The translations under genes were made by a program, and so were the position numbers. Shown here one piece after another: positions 1 to 12,517 of a stretch of 64,000 nt of DNA. Position 1 is the first letter of the stretch. Every line of letters starts with the position of its first letter. The notes beneath the pieces are model-generated. The model saw only the letters and a list, made by a program, of their open reading frames with translations. It did no database searches and had not been told where the DNA came from. This stretch comes from Sanghuangporus weigelae (lineage: Eukaryota; Basidiomycota; Agaricomycetes; Hymenochaetales; Hymenochaetaceae): contig CP137319.1 of NCBI GenBank assembly GCA_033182465.1, positions 1,178,001-1,242,000 on the forward strand. The letters are read 5' to 3'.

Positions 1-2
1 GC

Positions 3-3000
3 ATCCAGCCTGCGTCAATCTCCTTCCAGGTGAACAGAATTCGACACTCTGACACAACGACGCGTTTTTCCTGATCATGCATGTTGCAGACTTTGACGCT
101 TGAGAGTGATCATTTCATCTGCGTACGAGAAAAGGTCAATGAACAGAACCAGGTTGTTATTATTGACCTCGCGGACGCCAACAATGTTCTTCGTCGGCCT
201 ATCACTGCCGACTCCGCCATAATGCATCCCCACAAGAAGATACTTGCTCTGAAGTGTCCGTACTGCTTTTCCAACGTGCTCTTCTGTACTGACGTGCTCC
301 TTCTCTATAGCTGCGCGAACACTGCAAGTATTTAACATAGAAACGAAGCAAAAGGTCAAGTCGCACATAAACAACGAGGACGTAGTATTCTGGAAATGGG
401 TAACGGAGTCGACCATCGGGATGGTCACAGATACAGCAGTCTACCATTGGTCCATCTCTGACCAGACGTCTCCGCCCACAAAGGTTTTCGACCGACATGC
501 GACTCTTGCTGGCGCACAGATCATCAACTATCGTGTGTCAGGCGACGGGAAGTGGATGGTGCTTATTGGTATTTCCGGGAATACGACAAACCCTTCTGCA
601 TTTAAAGTCAAGGGTGCGATGCAGCTCTACAGCATCGAAAGATCAGTCAGCCAGCCTATCGAGGGCCATGCTGCTGCATTCGCAGAATTGAAACTCGATG
701 GTCATCAATTCCCCACCAAGCTTTTCACATTCGCTGTCAGGACTGCAACCGGTGCCAAGGTATGGGCCACAAGCACGAGAAGACTAACTCTGACTAATGC
801 ATGCCCATAGCTTCATATAGTCGAAATTGACCATCAAGCGTCGGATCCTGTGTTTGCCAAGAAGGCTGTTGATGTATTCTTCCCTGCAGAAGCGACGAAT
901 GATTTCCCGGTAGCAATGCAGGTCTCAAAGAAGCACGGCATCGTCTTTTTGGTCACCAAATTCGGTTTTATTCATTTGTACGACCTCGAATCTGGTGCCT
1001 GTGTTTACATGAATCGTATCAGCGGGGAGACTATCTTCGTGACTGCGGAACACGAATTGACGAACGGAATCATTGGCGTCAACAGGAAAGGTCAGGTCCT
1101 CAGCGTTAGCGTTGACGAAACCGCTATCATCCCGTATATTCTTGGAACGCTCAACAACACAGAGCTTGCTTTCAAGCTTGCAAGTCGGGCGAACCTGCCT
1201 GGTGCAGATGATTTGTACATCAAACAGTACCAAGCTCTGTTCCAAAGCGGACAATTCAACGAGGCTGCAAAGATCGCTGCGAACTCTCCTCGCGGGATCT
1301 TACGAACGGCTCAGACGATTGAAGCATTCAAGACTGCACCTGCACCTCCAGGCGGATTGTCACCTATTCTTCAGTACTTCGGCATTTTGTTGGAGAAAGG
1401 AGAATTGAACCAGCTGGAGTCCCTGGAGCTTGCTCGACCTGTTCTCCAACAAGGTCGTAAGCAGCTTCTGGAGAAATGGCTGAAGGAGAACAAGCTCACT
1501 TGCAGTGAGGAGCTGGGTGATATCGTACGTCTCCATGACATGACACTTGCCCTCAGTGTTTATCTGCGCGCCAACGTACCGAGTAAAGTTATTGCTTGCT
1601 TTGCTGAGACGGGTCAAACGGATAAGATTGTCCTCTACTCGAAGAAGGTTGGATACACTCCGGATTATACTGCGCTCTTGCAGCACGTCATGCGTACCAA
1701 TCCGGACAAGGGTGCCGAGTTCGCCTCGCAGCTTGTCAACGAAGAATCAGGTCCATTAGTTGACATCGATAGGGTATGTACCGTTCTAATCTCGCAAAGA
1801 AGTAACCCATGCTTATTCGCCTTGATTTGTAGGTTGTCGATATTTTCATGTCGCAAAATATGATCCAGCCAGCAACGTCGTTCCTTCTTGACGCTTTGAA
1901 GGATAATAAGCCAGAGCAGGGTCACTTGCAGACACGCTTGCTGGAATTGAACCTTGTTCATGCGCCTCAGGTTGCTGACGCAATTCTTGGAAATGAGATG
2001 TTCACGCACTACGACCGACCAAGAATTGCGAACCTGTGCGAACGTGCTGGTTTGTTGCAAAGGGCTCTAGAACATTATGAAGACATCAACGACATCAAGC
2101 GGGCTATCGTTCATACGAATGTGTTGCAGCCGGACGTAAGTTACTGCATTTCGGTGGTAGTTTGCGATTACTAATAGTTTGATTTAGTGGCTTGTCGAAT
2201 ACTTCAGCAGACTCACTACGGAGCAGTCATTCACTTGTCTGCAAGAGATGCTGCGAGTCAACATCCGACAAAACTTGCAAGTGGTCGTCCAGATTGCTAC
2301 CAAGTACTCCGATATCCTCGGTCCTGTCAAGCTCATCGAGATGTTCGAGTCATTCAAGAGCTTCGAAGGGCTATATTACTATCTGGGATCGATTGTCAAT
2401 CTCAGCCAGGATCCAGAGGTACACTTCAAGTACATCCAGGCTGCGACGCGCACTGGACAGATCCGGGAGGTCGAGCGTATTTGCAGAGAAAGCAATTATT
2501 ACAACCCGGAGAAAGTCAAGAACTTCCTCAAGGAAGCAAAATTACAAGACCAGCTCCCACTTATCATTGTCTGCGATCGATTTGACTTCGTTCACGACCT
2601 TGTTCTTTATCTGTACCAGAATGGACTTCTGAAGTTCATCGAAGTCTACGTTCAGCAAGTCAACTCTGCGCGCACACCGCAAGTTATTGGTGGTTTGCTA
2701 GATGTGGATTGTGATGAAAATACGATCAAAAACCTACTTGCCTCAGTTGTGGGTAACTTTCCCATCGATGAGCTGGTTCAGGAGGTGGAGTCGCGCAATA
2801 GGCTGAAGTTGATTTTGCCTTGGCTTGAAGCTCGTGTCCAGGCGGGTAGTCAAGACCCGGCTGTGTATAACGCGATCGCGAAGATCTATATCGACAGCAA
2901 TAACAATCCGGAGTCGTTCTTGAAGGAGAACAATGTAAGAAATTCTCAATGTAGCTTGATGGTGTCCTACTGATCGTATTGTCAGCTCTACGAGCCTTTG

Positions 3001-5947
3001 GTTGTCGGAAAGTTCTGCGAGAAAAGGGATCCGTACCTAGCATACATCGCTTATGCCAAAGGTTTCTGTGATGATGAACTTATTGCAATCACAAACGAGA
3101 ACTCGATGTTCAAGCAACAAGCGCGATACCTCGTCAAGAGACGTCAACTTGATTTATGGGCACAAGTTCTGGTACCCGACAATGTCTATCGCCGTCAACT
3201 GATTGATCAGGTGTGTCCAGTTACACATTTCGTATGCATTTCGAAGCTAACTCCCTTGCTAGATTATCGCAACTGCCATTCCGGAGTGCACGGACCCTGA
3301 TGATGTCTCTGTTACTGTCAAGGCGTTCATCTCGGCGGATCTTCCAATCGAGCTTATCGAACTTCTTGAGAAGATCATCCTTGAACCTTCACCATTCAGC
3401 GACAACAAAAACTTGCAGAACCTTCTCATGCTCACCGCCATCCGTGCCGACAAGGGTAAAGTTGTAAACTACATCAACAAGCTTGAGAACTACGATGTAG
3501 GGGAAATTGCTAAGATTGCGATCGACCACGGTCTCTACGAGGAAGCCTTCTTGGTTTTCAAGAAGTATGAGCAGCATGCCAATGCGATCAACGTCTTGGT
3601 GGAGCACATCGTTAGCATCGACCGCGGTCTTGAATACGCGACAAAAGTTAACAGGCCCGAAGTCTGGAGTCGTCTTGCGAAGGCTCAGCTTGATGGGCTG
3701 CGAATCAAAGACTCAATCGGTAGGGCGAAGATATTTATGGCAGCCATAAGCATACTTACATTACTTCGTGACAGATTCGTATATTAAGGCAGAAGACCCT
3801 TCAAACTTCTTAGAGGTTATCGAGATTGCGACCCGCGCGGACAAATACGATGATGTCGTCCGGTATTTGCAGATGGCGCGCAAGACACTTCGCGAGCCTA
3901 AGATTGATACCGAGCTTGCCCATGCGTATGCAAAGACTGATCGTCTGCACGACATGGAAGACTTCCTGTCGATGACTAACGTCGCAGACATTCTCGAGGT
4001 TGGAGAGAAATGTTTCAATGACGAATTGTACCAAGCGGCGAAACTGCTTTTCTCGAGTATCTCGAATTGGGCACGATTGGCGACTACACTCATCTATCTA
4101 GGAGAAAATCAAGCGGCAGTAGAAAGTGCTCGGAAAGCTGGCAATACTCAGTGAGTGTTTTTGACAGTTTTTTGTACTTGACGGTGAACGTCTCCCAAGG
4201 GTCTGGAAGCAGGTACATGCCGCCTGCCTGGAAAAGTCAGAGTTCCGTCTGGCACAAATTTGTGGACTTAACATCATTGTACATGCAGTACGTCAGATTC
4301 CGTTGTAGAAACATCCGTACGACTCACGCTTTTACTTCGATGTGCGTAGGAGGAATTGCCTGGTATTCTGCAATCATACGAACGTCGAGGGTACTTCGAC
4401 GAAGTCCTTGCCCTGATGGAGGCGGGCCTGAGTCTGGAACGAGCTCATGTGAGTGCTTCCATGATTTGGTGAATATATCGGATGATTTATATCATGTCCT
4501 AGATGGGTATCTTCACCGAGTTGGCTATCCTATACAGCAAATACCGACCAGAGAAGCGTACGTTTTCTTCGCGGCATCTTGGAATATCTTACTAACCTCT
4601 TTTTTAGTCATGGAACATCTGAAACTGTTCGTCTCGCGTATTAACATTCCGAAGGTCATCAAGACCACTGAGAAAGCACATCTGTGGCCGGAACTCGTGT
4701 ACTTATACGTGAAGTACGACGAATTCGTGAGTTGGATTTTAAATACGTTTATTAGAACTTTTATCAACCACTTGATTAGGACAATGCAGCACTTGCTATG
4801 ATGGAACGTTCCGCGGACGCCTGGGAACTTAATCAATTCAAGGACGTCGTCGTTCGTGTCGCAAACGTTGAGATGTGAGTAAAGCATGACACAGCCAATT
4901 TTCCGAAGCTGACTAGTCCCGTAGTTATTACAAGGCTCTCTCGTTCTACCTCCAGGAGCAGCCGCTGTTACTCAATGATCTTCTGACGGTTTTGTCTCCT
5001 CGGATAGACCATACTCGTGTAGTACGCATTTTCCAGCGAAGCGACAATGTCCCGCTTATCAAACCCTACTTGATCGCTGCACAAGAGGTTAGTATGGTGA
5101 AATGCTTTTATGAGCGTATTTGGATACTGATTGCTTTTCTGCAGCTTAACATCGAAGCTGTGAACGAGGCGTACAATGATCTGCTGATCGAGGAGGAGGA
5201 CTACAAGACCCTTCGTGATTCAATAGACAGCTTCGATAATTTCAACAATATTCAACTTGCGAAGCGTCTTGAGAAGCATGACTTGCTCGAGTTCCGTAGA
5301 CTCGCTGCTCACCTGTACAAGGTCTGTAATGCAGATGTACAGAGTTTATTTCGTTTACTCATGATAATCTTACAGAAAAATGGGAAATGGGAAGAGTCTA
5401 TCTCCTTATCCAAACAGGACAAACTCTTTAAAGATGCGATGCAGACCGCGGCCTACTCAGGCGACAAAGAAGTTGCAGAGGAACTGTTGTCTTACTTCGT
5501 CGACATTGGAAACAAGGAATGTTTCGCCGCCATGTTATACATGTGCTTCGATTTACTGAGCCCGGACTTCGTCGAGGAGTTGTCATGGCAGCATGCGCTG
5601 AACGACTTCTTCATGCCTTACAAAATTCAACTGCAACGATCTCTGGTTCAGAAAATGGCCGCTTTGGAGAAGCAAGTTCAGGAGCTCTCCACAAAAACTC
5701 AAAAGAAAGAACAAGCAGAAGAGGAAGCGAGCATCATCCCCCCTGGTGGCTTTGGCAATCGGTTATTACTGACGCAGGGCAATGGGTACGCCGCACAAGG
5801 TCCTCCGCCGATGATGATGAATGGCACGGGTATGCCCATGCAAACTGGAATTCCATCGGTATGTTCATTATGACTTCCGTTCCTTGGGGTAGAGATGTTA
5901 ATTCTCCCTTGATCAATCAGCACGTCACTGGTTTTGGCGCTTTCTGA
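3..5947 (+). CDS. CHC1: Clathrin heavy chain (5' partial)
   Basis: Forms the legs of clathrin triskelia that coat vesicles at the trans-Golgi, endosomes and plasma membrane. The window opens inside exon 1 at the family motif IQPASISFQ, followed after an intron (30-89) by [15 protein letters not shown], so only roughly the first 25 residues lie outside. The N-terminal beta-propeller, linker and the long series of clathrin heavy-chain repeats are all present ([37 protein letters not shown]). The C-terminal part has the trimerisation region and a tail with QVQELS and a Gly/Met/Pro-rich end closing in HVTGFGAF. I count about 17 introns, all keeping frame, with no stop inside the exons. The gene looks intact and the identification is secure; the true start codon lies upstream of the window. 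Confidence 0.97.
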
Positions 5948-6357
5948 ATGATACCATTGAGGACTTTGTTTATGCACTTCGGTTTAATGTTATGTATTTT
6001 CTCCCCTTTCTTTCGGCTAATAATATGATTATTCGTTTAATCTTCAAAATATCGTATGCGTGTCGAATACGTTGTGGCCAGAGACAATGACGATGAAAAG
6101 ACCATTAGTTATTCCGCTTTTTCATGTTGTGCTTAATTGAAGACGAGAGCGTCAGCCAAGTTGCGCGATTCAAGTCAAGATCAGGAGATATCTGTATTTC
6201 GTACAAACAAAGCCAAACTCAGATCAGAAGGATTCCGTCTTCGCATCTTCTTCCTTTACTCATAAGTTACAGGGTCGGATTCTTTAAGAGAGTTATATAC
6301 GCGTTCTTCGGTCCCAATGGAGATGATCTACTCTCTATCTTACCGAAGTACCAAGCA
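5948..6357. other. Spacer between clathrin gene and SDR pseudogene
   Basis: This stretch should hold the 3' UTR of the clathrin gene and the old promoter of the following dehydrogenase copy. It is AT-rich just after the clathrin stop codon. I see no ORF, repeat or RNA gene in it. Confidence 0.5.
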
Positions 6358-7518
6358 ATGTCTTCTACGCTTGAACGGAAGATCGAGAGCCTGGTCGACC
6401 TGACTGGGTCAACTTGAAATGCATTGGTGACTGGTGGTGGTACGGGCATGTGAGCGTTGAATCCGACACTACGGATTATTTGCTTACGGTTGCATTCACA
6501 GCGGCTTGATGATAGCGAAGGGACTGGCCGGTAAAGGCGCGAAGGTTTATATCACAGGAAGACGTCTGGAAGTGTTGGAGAAGGCTATCTCTGAGTTCGA
6601 TGAATCGCCGGCTTCTATCATGATCATCCCGATTCTTCTTAGTCCAAATGAGTAATCAATGTTGAGCAGGATCCAAATGGATGTCACTAATAAAGCAAGC
6701 ATTGCTAATGCCGTCCAGCAGATTGAAGAAGCCGATGGGAAGCTCAATGTGCTCGTCAACAAGTAGGCTTGCTCCCTTCGCTGTATGTAGATAGATAGAT
6801 TAGACGCGTACGTACTTTCACAGTGCCGGCATAATTACATATTCCAGACCCACCGCCGAACGACATCTCTTTACCTGACACCGAGTCTATCGCTGCATAT
6901 GGGAAGAGGCTATTTGAACAAACTTCCGAGGACTGGGATGCTGTCGCGCGTACGAATGTAGCAGCGTCGTTCTTTGCGACGACTGCTTTTCTGGGCTTGC
7001 TTGCTAAAGGTGCAGAAGGCGAAAAAGGCCGCATGGCGAGTGTGATCAATATCTCCAGTATCTTCGGGTAGAGTAAGCTGAACTGGGGGTTCGTGAGCAC
7101 TTGGCCAGCTATACAGTGTTTAATTTGTGAATTAGCTGACGATGGTATGAGATGTATAGTACGCATACGACTGCTCGAAGGCCGCATTATCGCATTTTAC
7201 GTCTTTGCCGCAGACATGTCACTCAAGCGAGCGCCAGTCCGCGTAAATGGTATTTATCCTGGACCGTTCCCATCGCAATTTAGTACCGAGGCTCCGGCTC
7301 GTAATCTTGAGCAACTACTGCAGACTCACTTCCTCGGCTCTCCGATACCACCTCCTCTGAGGCGTGCGGGAAGGTACGTCGTCCAACTCAATGCCATTCA
7401 CCTTCTTGTGTGATAGAAAACTTGACAATAGAGAAGAGGAAATCGCTGCCTTGGCCGTATATCTGGCACCGGACAAGACATCATTATCGACGGCGGTTTC
7501 ACCTTGGTAAATCCCTGA
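6358..7518 (+). pseudogene. Decayed short-chain dehydrogenase (tandem copy)
   Basis: A broken paralogue of the intact SDR gene directly downstream. Homologous blocks follow in order: the start MSSTLERKIESLVDLTG, the Rossmann motif VTGGGTG, GLMIAKGLAGKGAKVY, the NNAG block, AYGKRLFEQTSEDWDAVART, INISS, the active-site YDCSKAA, and the C-terminal DIIIDGGFTLVNP. Lesions are visible. There is an in-frame TGA at 6415-6417 just before the nucleotide-binding motif, and a one-base frame change after the NNAG block (about 6830-6850). An in-frame TAG lies at 7069-7071. Another frame change follows the YxxxK motif (about 7200), and codons are missing before the last block (about 7465). Splice sites of the intact copy are mostly recognisable. 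These defects cannot all be explained by introns, so I call it a pseudogene; a sequencing error could account for one of them but not five. Confidence 0.85.
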
Positions 7519-7897
7519 GCGGGAAGCGCTCAACGAGAACATAGTGCAGGATGCAATCACCGAACGTTCTGTAGATAACTTTAAGAATGCAGTTGTCATC
7601 CAGCACATCCAGCAGAACAAGCGGTTCTACCATTCAAGAATGTCCGACCCAAGTTCATCGTGGAGATTGCTAAACGATTGAGACATCCGGGTGTTTCTCG
7701 AACTGCCGAACACAGATTTATCTTCCCATCGGTGTACTGCGGAACTATGCTTTGCCTTCCGGCACGGACGGGCTAGGCACGGGGTTGCTGACATAGGTCT
7801 CCTAAACAATGAAGTCTTTCTGCTTGCATATAAGGACACACTTCTCACGAAGATGTTTCACATCTCCTGAACATCAACTTCGACTGATCTGATAGAC
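7519..7897. other. Spacer between the two SDR copies
   Basis: The spacer presumably carries the promoter of the intact SDR gene. Short reading frames on both strands match nothing I know, and no repeat or RNA gene is visible. Confidence 0.4.
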
Positions 7898-9123
7898 ATG
7901 TCTTCTGCGTCTAACTCGAGTCTGAATATAGCCAATCTCATTAATCTCACAGGGAAGGTTGCCCTGATCACTGGAGGCGGTACAGGAATGTGAGTCGCAA
8001 GATAGCACAGATGTATATATTCGTGACATTTCCTGATTTTAGAGGCTTGATGATGGCGAAGGGACTTGCAAGCAATGGAGCCAAGGTGTATATTTCAGGT
8101 CGGCGTATTGAGGTAGTGCAGAAAGCCGCAACAGAACATCACTTCGATGGAGCAGGTAGCCTCGTTCCGTAAGTTGAATACTTCTTTGATCAACAGAAAT
8201 ATGCTCAAGAACTCTGCTCTGCAGCTTGCGTATGGACGTCACGGACAAGTCAAGTATCAAGGGGGCTGTCAAGAATATCCAGGAGACTGACGGGAGACTG
8301 GACATACTCGTCAATAAGTAAGCGAGACTCCTCCCCCATAAATTTCGTTCATGTGGATGATGTTTACATCAATCCTACTTCAAGCGCAGGCACAGGCGGG
8401 CCAGCATATCCAGGATGGTCGGCTCAGCCAGAGCAAACTCCTAATATTGAAGCGATCACTGCATATGGAGAGCAACTTTTCGAGCAGAGCATCGAGCAGT
8501 GGGACGCGGTCGCACGTACCAACGTTGCTTCGGTGTTCTTCGTCACTACGGCTTTCCTTGGCTTGCTGGCGAAGAGCGCGGAGGCAAATGGAGGACAATA
8601 CGCGAGCGTCATCAATATTTCGAGCAGTTTCGCGTCTACAAGACTTAATTTTGGATGCGTAAGTCTCTGTGTAGCTTTATTCATGGAGGTCGGCCCCGCA
8701 AAACAATCTGATTACCGTCTTTTGATTTTTTATAGTACGCGTACGATTGCTCAAAAGCAGCTGTCTCGCACCTCACCAAGCTGCTCGCTACCGATCTATC
8801 ACTGAAACGAGCGCCGATACGCGTGAACACCATTTCACCGGGAACATTCGCTTCAGAGCTCACCGCGACCGACGCACAGCTGCAGGTGGCTTTACAGCAT
8901 AATTTCCTCGGATCGTTGGTGCCCAATCCTATGAGGCGGCCTGGGAGGTATGCAAAATAGTTTCTATGCTGTTCATGTTCTGAAATCCGAATTACGATCT
9001 TGAATCTGATACAGGGAGGAAGAAATGGCTGGACTTGCTGTGTACCTCGCATCGCCAGTTTCGGAATACGTCCAGGGAGCAGACATCGGAATCCACGGTG
9101 GTTTTTACATAGTCAATCCCTAG
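7898..9123 (+). CDS. Short-chain dehydrogenase/reductase (classical SDR)
   Basis: An NAD(P)-dependent oxidoreductase of the classical SDR family. After the start MSSASNSSLNIANLINLTG comes the cofactor motif TGGGTGI (interrupted by an intron), then GLMMAKGLASNGAKVYISGRR and MDVTD. NNAG (again split by an intron) and DAVARTNVASVFF follow, then the catalytic Ser region INISSS and the catalytic Tyr-Lys pair in YAYDCSKAA. The C-terminal block is RVNTISPGTF, then REEEMAGLAVYLASP and GGFYIVNP. About five introns keep frame. Dinucleotide preference and substrate cannot be read from this; the GRR after the second strand would fit NADPH but that is weak. It lies head-to-tail behind a decayed duplicate and is the functional member of the pair. 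Confidence 0.9.
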
Positions 9124-9983
9124 AAATGCGACTACGCTGTTGGACGTGCGTACGCGTTTCTGGGTCGGTTACCTCACATGATCGCGTTTCTCTCCCTGTC
9201 TCCCATTATACTAATTTATAGTAGTGTGATTGCTTCTCATTGGTTATCTATTCGTGGAACTGTGTATAATCCGCCGTAGTGCTGAATACTGCTGTTGCTC
9301 ACTGAAGTAGGGTTGAACGAGGTCTACAAATTGAGCAGATGCATTTGGCTACGCTTACAAAAACATTTTCCCTCGCTTTTTCTACAAGACAACAATCAGA
9401 TATGCTTCCGACGGTATAAATCTAACGATGATTCTTCCAAAACTCCTTGTAAGCCAAAAAAAAATAAAGTCAGTTGGGATCCCGTCCGTTTTTTTGTTCC
9501 TTCCCTTGTCTATAAGTATGCCTTCTCTTCCATCTTCTCCTTTGTTTTTCACGAAATTCACATGGCACCCCGGAGCTCCGTCCCTCCCGCCCTCCCGCTT
9601 CTCCCACCCTCCGCCACTTCCGTCCAGTTATAATTTCGCCCTTCTATGCCTGAATACGTGTCGCGGGACGATTAACATGTGTATGTGCCGCAAAATGGCG
9701 CGAAGATGTGCAGAAGCACGTTATTTTTTGGCAGTTTTCGAACGATTAGATGTACGAATCCGGTTTGAGTTCGTCATTCCGGAGGCATATTTTTCCACCC
9801 CGTGAAAGTTCGTGAGTTCGAAATTTTTCGTCATTCGATTATTCGGTACATAAAAGGGGTTGGGGTTGTGTTCTATACGTCAGATAACCTTCTTGTTCTC
9901 CAGGGGCAAACTTACATGACAAATCGTAGGTGAAGAAAAAGAGAAAAGGAAAAGAGCAAAACGAAAATAAGAATTTCTTAAAT
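9124..9983. other. Convergent intergenic region
   Basis: Downstream of the SDR gene and of the minus-strand aminotransferase, so it should hold two 3' UTRs. It has pyrimidine-rich and poly-A patches near 9455-9610 and 9920-9970. Reading frames up to about 110 codons are low-complexity and resemble no known protein. I see no RNA gene. Confidence 0.4.
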
Positions 9984-11972
9984 TTACACTGACCCGTTCG
10001 GAACAGTAGCATGGCCGTTTGCGGTGATACCATCTGGAATCCCCTTTGCTGCTTTCGCCTCTGCAATGGACTCCCTTATTGCGGAGATTAAGTGGTCGAC
10101 ATCGTCCCGCGACTTGTCGACGACGGATATACCCATGTGCCTGAGACAAAAAAAGGTAAGTAAAGAAGATTAGAAGGTTTGAAGATGCCGAGTTTGCTTT
10201 GCTTCGTCGGATGTATATACGTACCCAACTCTAAAGTACTTATCTGTTTGATTGTGTTAGATAGCCGGAAAATGTGATACTAAAGTATCACGAGCGCTTA
10301 CCCTTGCAGTCCTTGTGAAGGCCGCCAGCGACCACGACGCCCTTCGCACCGATTCGTGGGAGGATGTCGGCAGCAGCAAGGCGATCCGGGAAATAAATCT
10401 ACTCATCATATCAATAGACTTACTCCACACAAAAGATTCTGAATCTTCGACTCACGGCAGTCATGCCGTTTGCCTGCTCGGCCTCGTTCTTAGCTAGGGG
10501 TTTCAAGCCCATGTTCTTAATGGCCTTCCTGAAGCGAGCGCTCTGCTCTTTGTGAATGGCGAAGCGTTGAGGAAGGGGTGGTGCGGATTTGGTGATGCTC
10601 GTGAGCGACGCGTTGAGAGCGTAGATAAGATTCACGGGAGGCGTCGCGAAATACATGGCCTGTCCGGCTTCGTACGCCCGCATAATTGGGAGCCATCTGT
10701 ATGAAAATTACGTGAATACTCCAATAAAAAGGCGAAACACTGAAGGCCTACCGTTTCCAATTTGCGTAATAACTCGTAGCGGGCGCCTTGCGGTTCTCAA
10801 AGGCCTGAATTGCACGCTTGCTAGCCGTCAGCACACTCAATCCGGGCGGAGTGCCGAGTCCCTTCTGCGTCGCAGACATTACGACATCGATGTTCCATTC
10901 CTCCTGTCGGATCTCTTCCGACGCGACAGAACATACGCCATCTAGAATTACCTGACAAAAACTCAGAGAGATATATCGTTGTTATTGAGAAAAGTGGGCA
11001 TACGAGTGAATCTGGAGAGACACGCTTGACTGTTTCCCCGATCATCTTCGCGTCGCTGAGCACACCTGTGGACGTATCCACGTGCGTGAAGGTCACGAGC
11101 TTGTATTTCTTCTTGGAAAGTGCCTCTTCCAATGCCGACTGAGTGACGGCTTCGCCCAGAGGCGCGACGACTTGGTCGACGACGGCGCCATACGTTTGTA
11201 GGCTTGGTAAGATTCAAGTAAATTAGCAGACAATTAACAATATAATGAAAAATTTGATCGAATAAAATTCTCCCACCAGTCAGCGAAGCTATCACCGAAA
11301 TAACCAGAGTTGAGAACCAAGACAGACTCTCCAGGTTCAACAAGATTCGACGCGACCTATGCGCATTTAGACGCCACGTACGGGTATATCAACCACCATC
11401 GCTCCAATCTATACCCGGACAACACGCACCTGGTCCCACCCAAGCGTCCCAGAACCAGCTATCAAGAACGGCTGAGAATTCGGCGCGTAAAGAACCTCTC
11501 TGCATAATTACAAATACTCCCGTCAGCAATAGCAGCGTGGCAGAAGGTATGCGGCGACGCACTTGAGCATCCTTAGGCAGTCCCCAAACACTGGGACGAA
11601 CTCCGGGGAGACATGGCTCATCGAAGGGTGTGCATTGGCGTAGAGGACCTTTGCGCACGATGAGATTCATGTGTGTGATTGTACAGAAAATTGGAATGAC
11701 AAACGCACCTCGTCGGCGATTTCTATCGGTCCAGGAATGCTGCATTCATCGCACGTGTCAACTTCGTCGGGTCCCGTAGCACAGGGAAATGATATCTTAC
11801 ACCAAAAGCCTGCAGAGCGGACGACACGTTCAGTAGCGAGCCAGCTATAAATTTGTGCATGTACTCACTTGTGAGGTTCCTAAATATATGTCCGAAATAC
11901 CGATACAGTCAGCATCAACACATTCTTATACAGTGTGAAACGCGCCTGCTTAAACTTTGCTTGCGAAGACAT
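9984..11972 (-). CDS. AGX1: Alanine-glyoxylate aminotransferase (class V, PLP)
   Basis: Transfers the amino group of alanine (or serine) to glyoxylate, giving glycine; fungal members act in mitochondria or peroxisomes. Read on the minus strand the blocks are: start MSSQAKFKQ, PHKLLVIPGPIEIADE, LYANAHPSMSHVSPEFVPVFGD, APNSQPFLIAGSGTLGWDQ, LVLNSGYFGDSFAD, then TFTHVDTSTGVLSD. Next is VILDGVCSVASEE (cofactor Asp) and SATQKGLGTPPG, whose Lys forms the internal aldimine. The C-terminal domain contains YFRVGHMG and ends in NGSV. The 5' end is cut into tiny exons (11869-11879, 11801-11809 and 11709-11739) that together restore PHKLLVIPGPIEIADE. The first exon/intron edge is uncertain: the first exon may stop after FKQ with an unusual GC donor or run eight codons further to a GT donor. 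No recognisable peroxisomal SKL end. Confidence 0.93.
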
Positions 11973-12517
11973 GTTCCGGGTGGAGGTCAGGTAGGGAGGT
12001 CTACGGTGTAAAGGATAACGAGAGCAAGAAAGAGAGTTGGAAGAAAGGTCGTTGTAGAAAGAGGTGCGAAAAGTTCGGTAAAGATGATCAGCACTACTTG
12101 AAGCATTAGCCCGAAGTAGCCGACAATTTTGCCATCGCCCTGTATTCGTACTATATTTGAATAATCGAGTCATCTCTCAGTCTCAGTCTGCTGACCTCCA
12201 GTGAGTAAATCCAGCCTGATTGCTCACCGGAATACACGATTCCCCAGCCTCTCCATCGTGCGCGTGCGAAGGGACCTGGGGATGGCACGGGACACGCGAA
12301 TTGTCCGAAGTGGAGATGGCCTAGCGTTAGTTTATATACTAGCCAGTCACACGCCCGCACCGCGGGATTCCTCCTATCCCGCCTTACGGTTCTGGCGCTA
12401 CAATGCATAGACCGAGGAGGTATACATACATATCTACTAGGTATAAGCGTAATAATCTACTTTACACGAAAGCATATTCCGCACTGCAGTTCAAAGACAA
12501 TTAATCCTCTGCTCGAG
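11973..12517. other. Spacer upstream of AGX1
   Basis: This contains the promoter and 5' UTR of the aminotransferase and the 3' UTR of the dynein gene. No coding region or RNA gene is evident. Confidence 0.4.

Noticed and set aside
6415-6417. Reading the TGA in the first SDR copy as selenocysteine or recoding
   Set aside because: Four further lesions in the same gene make plain decay the simpler explanation, and these fungi are not known to decode TGA this way.
9295-9805. Two frames of about 110-125 codons after the SDR gene
   Set aside because: They run through poly-A and pyrimidine-rich spacer, overlap each other in different frames and resemble no protein.
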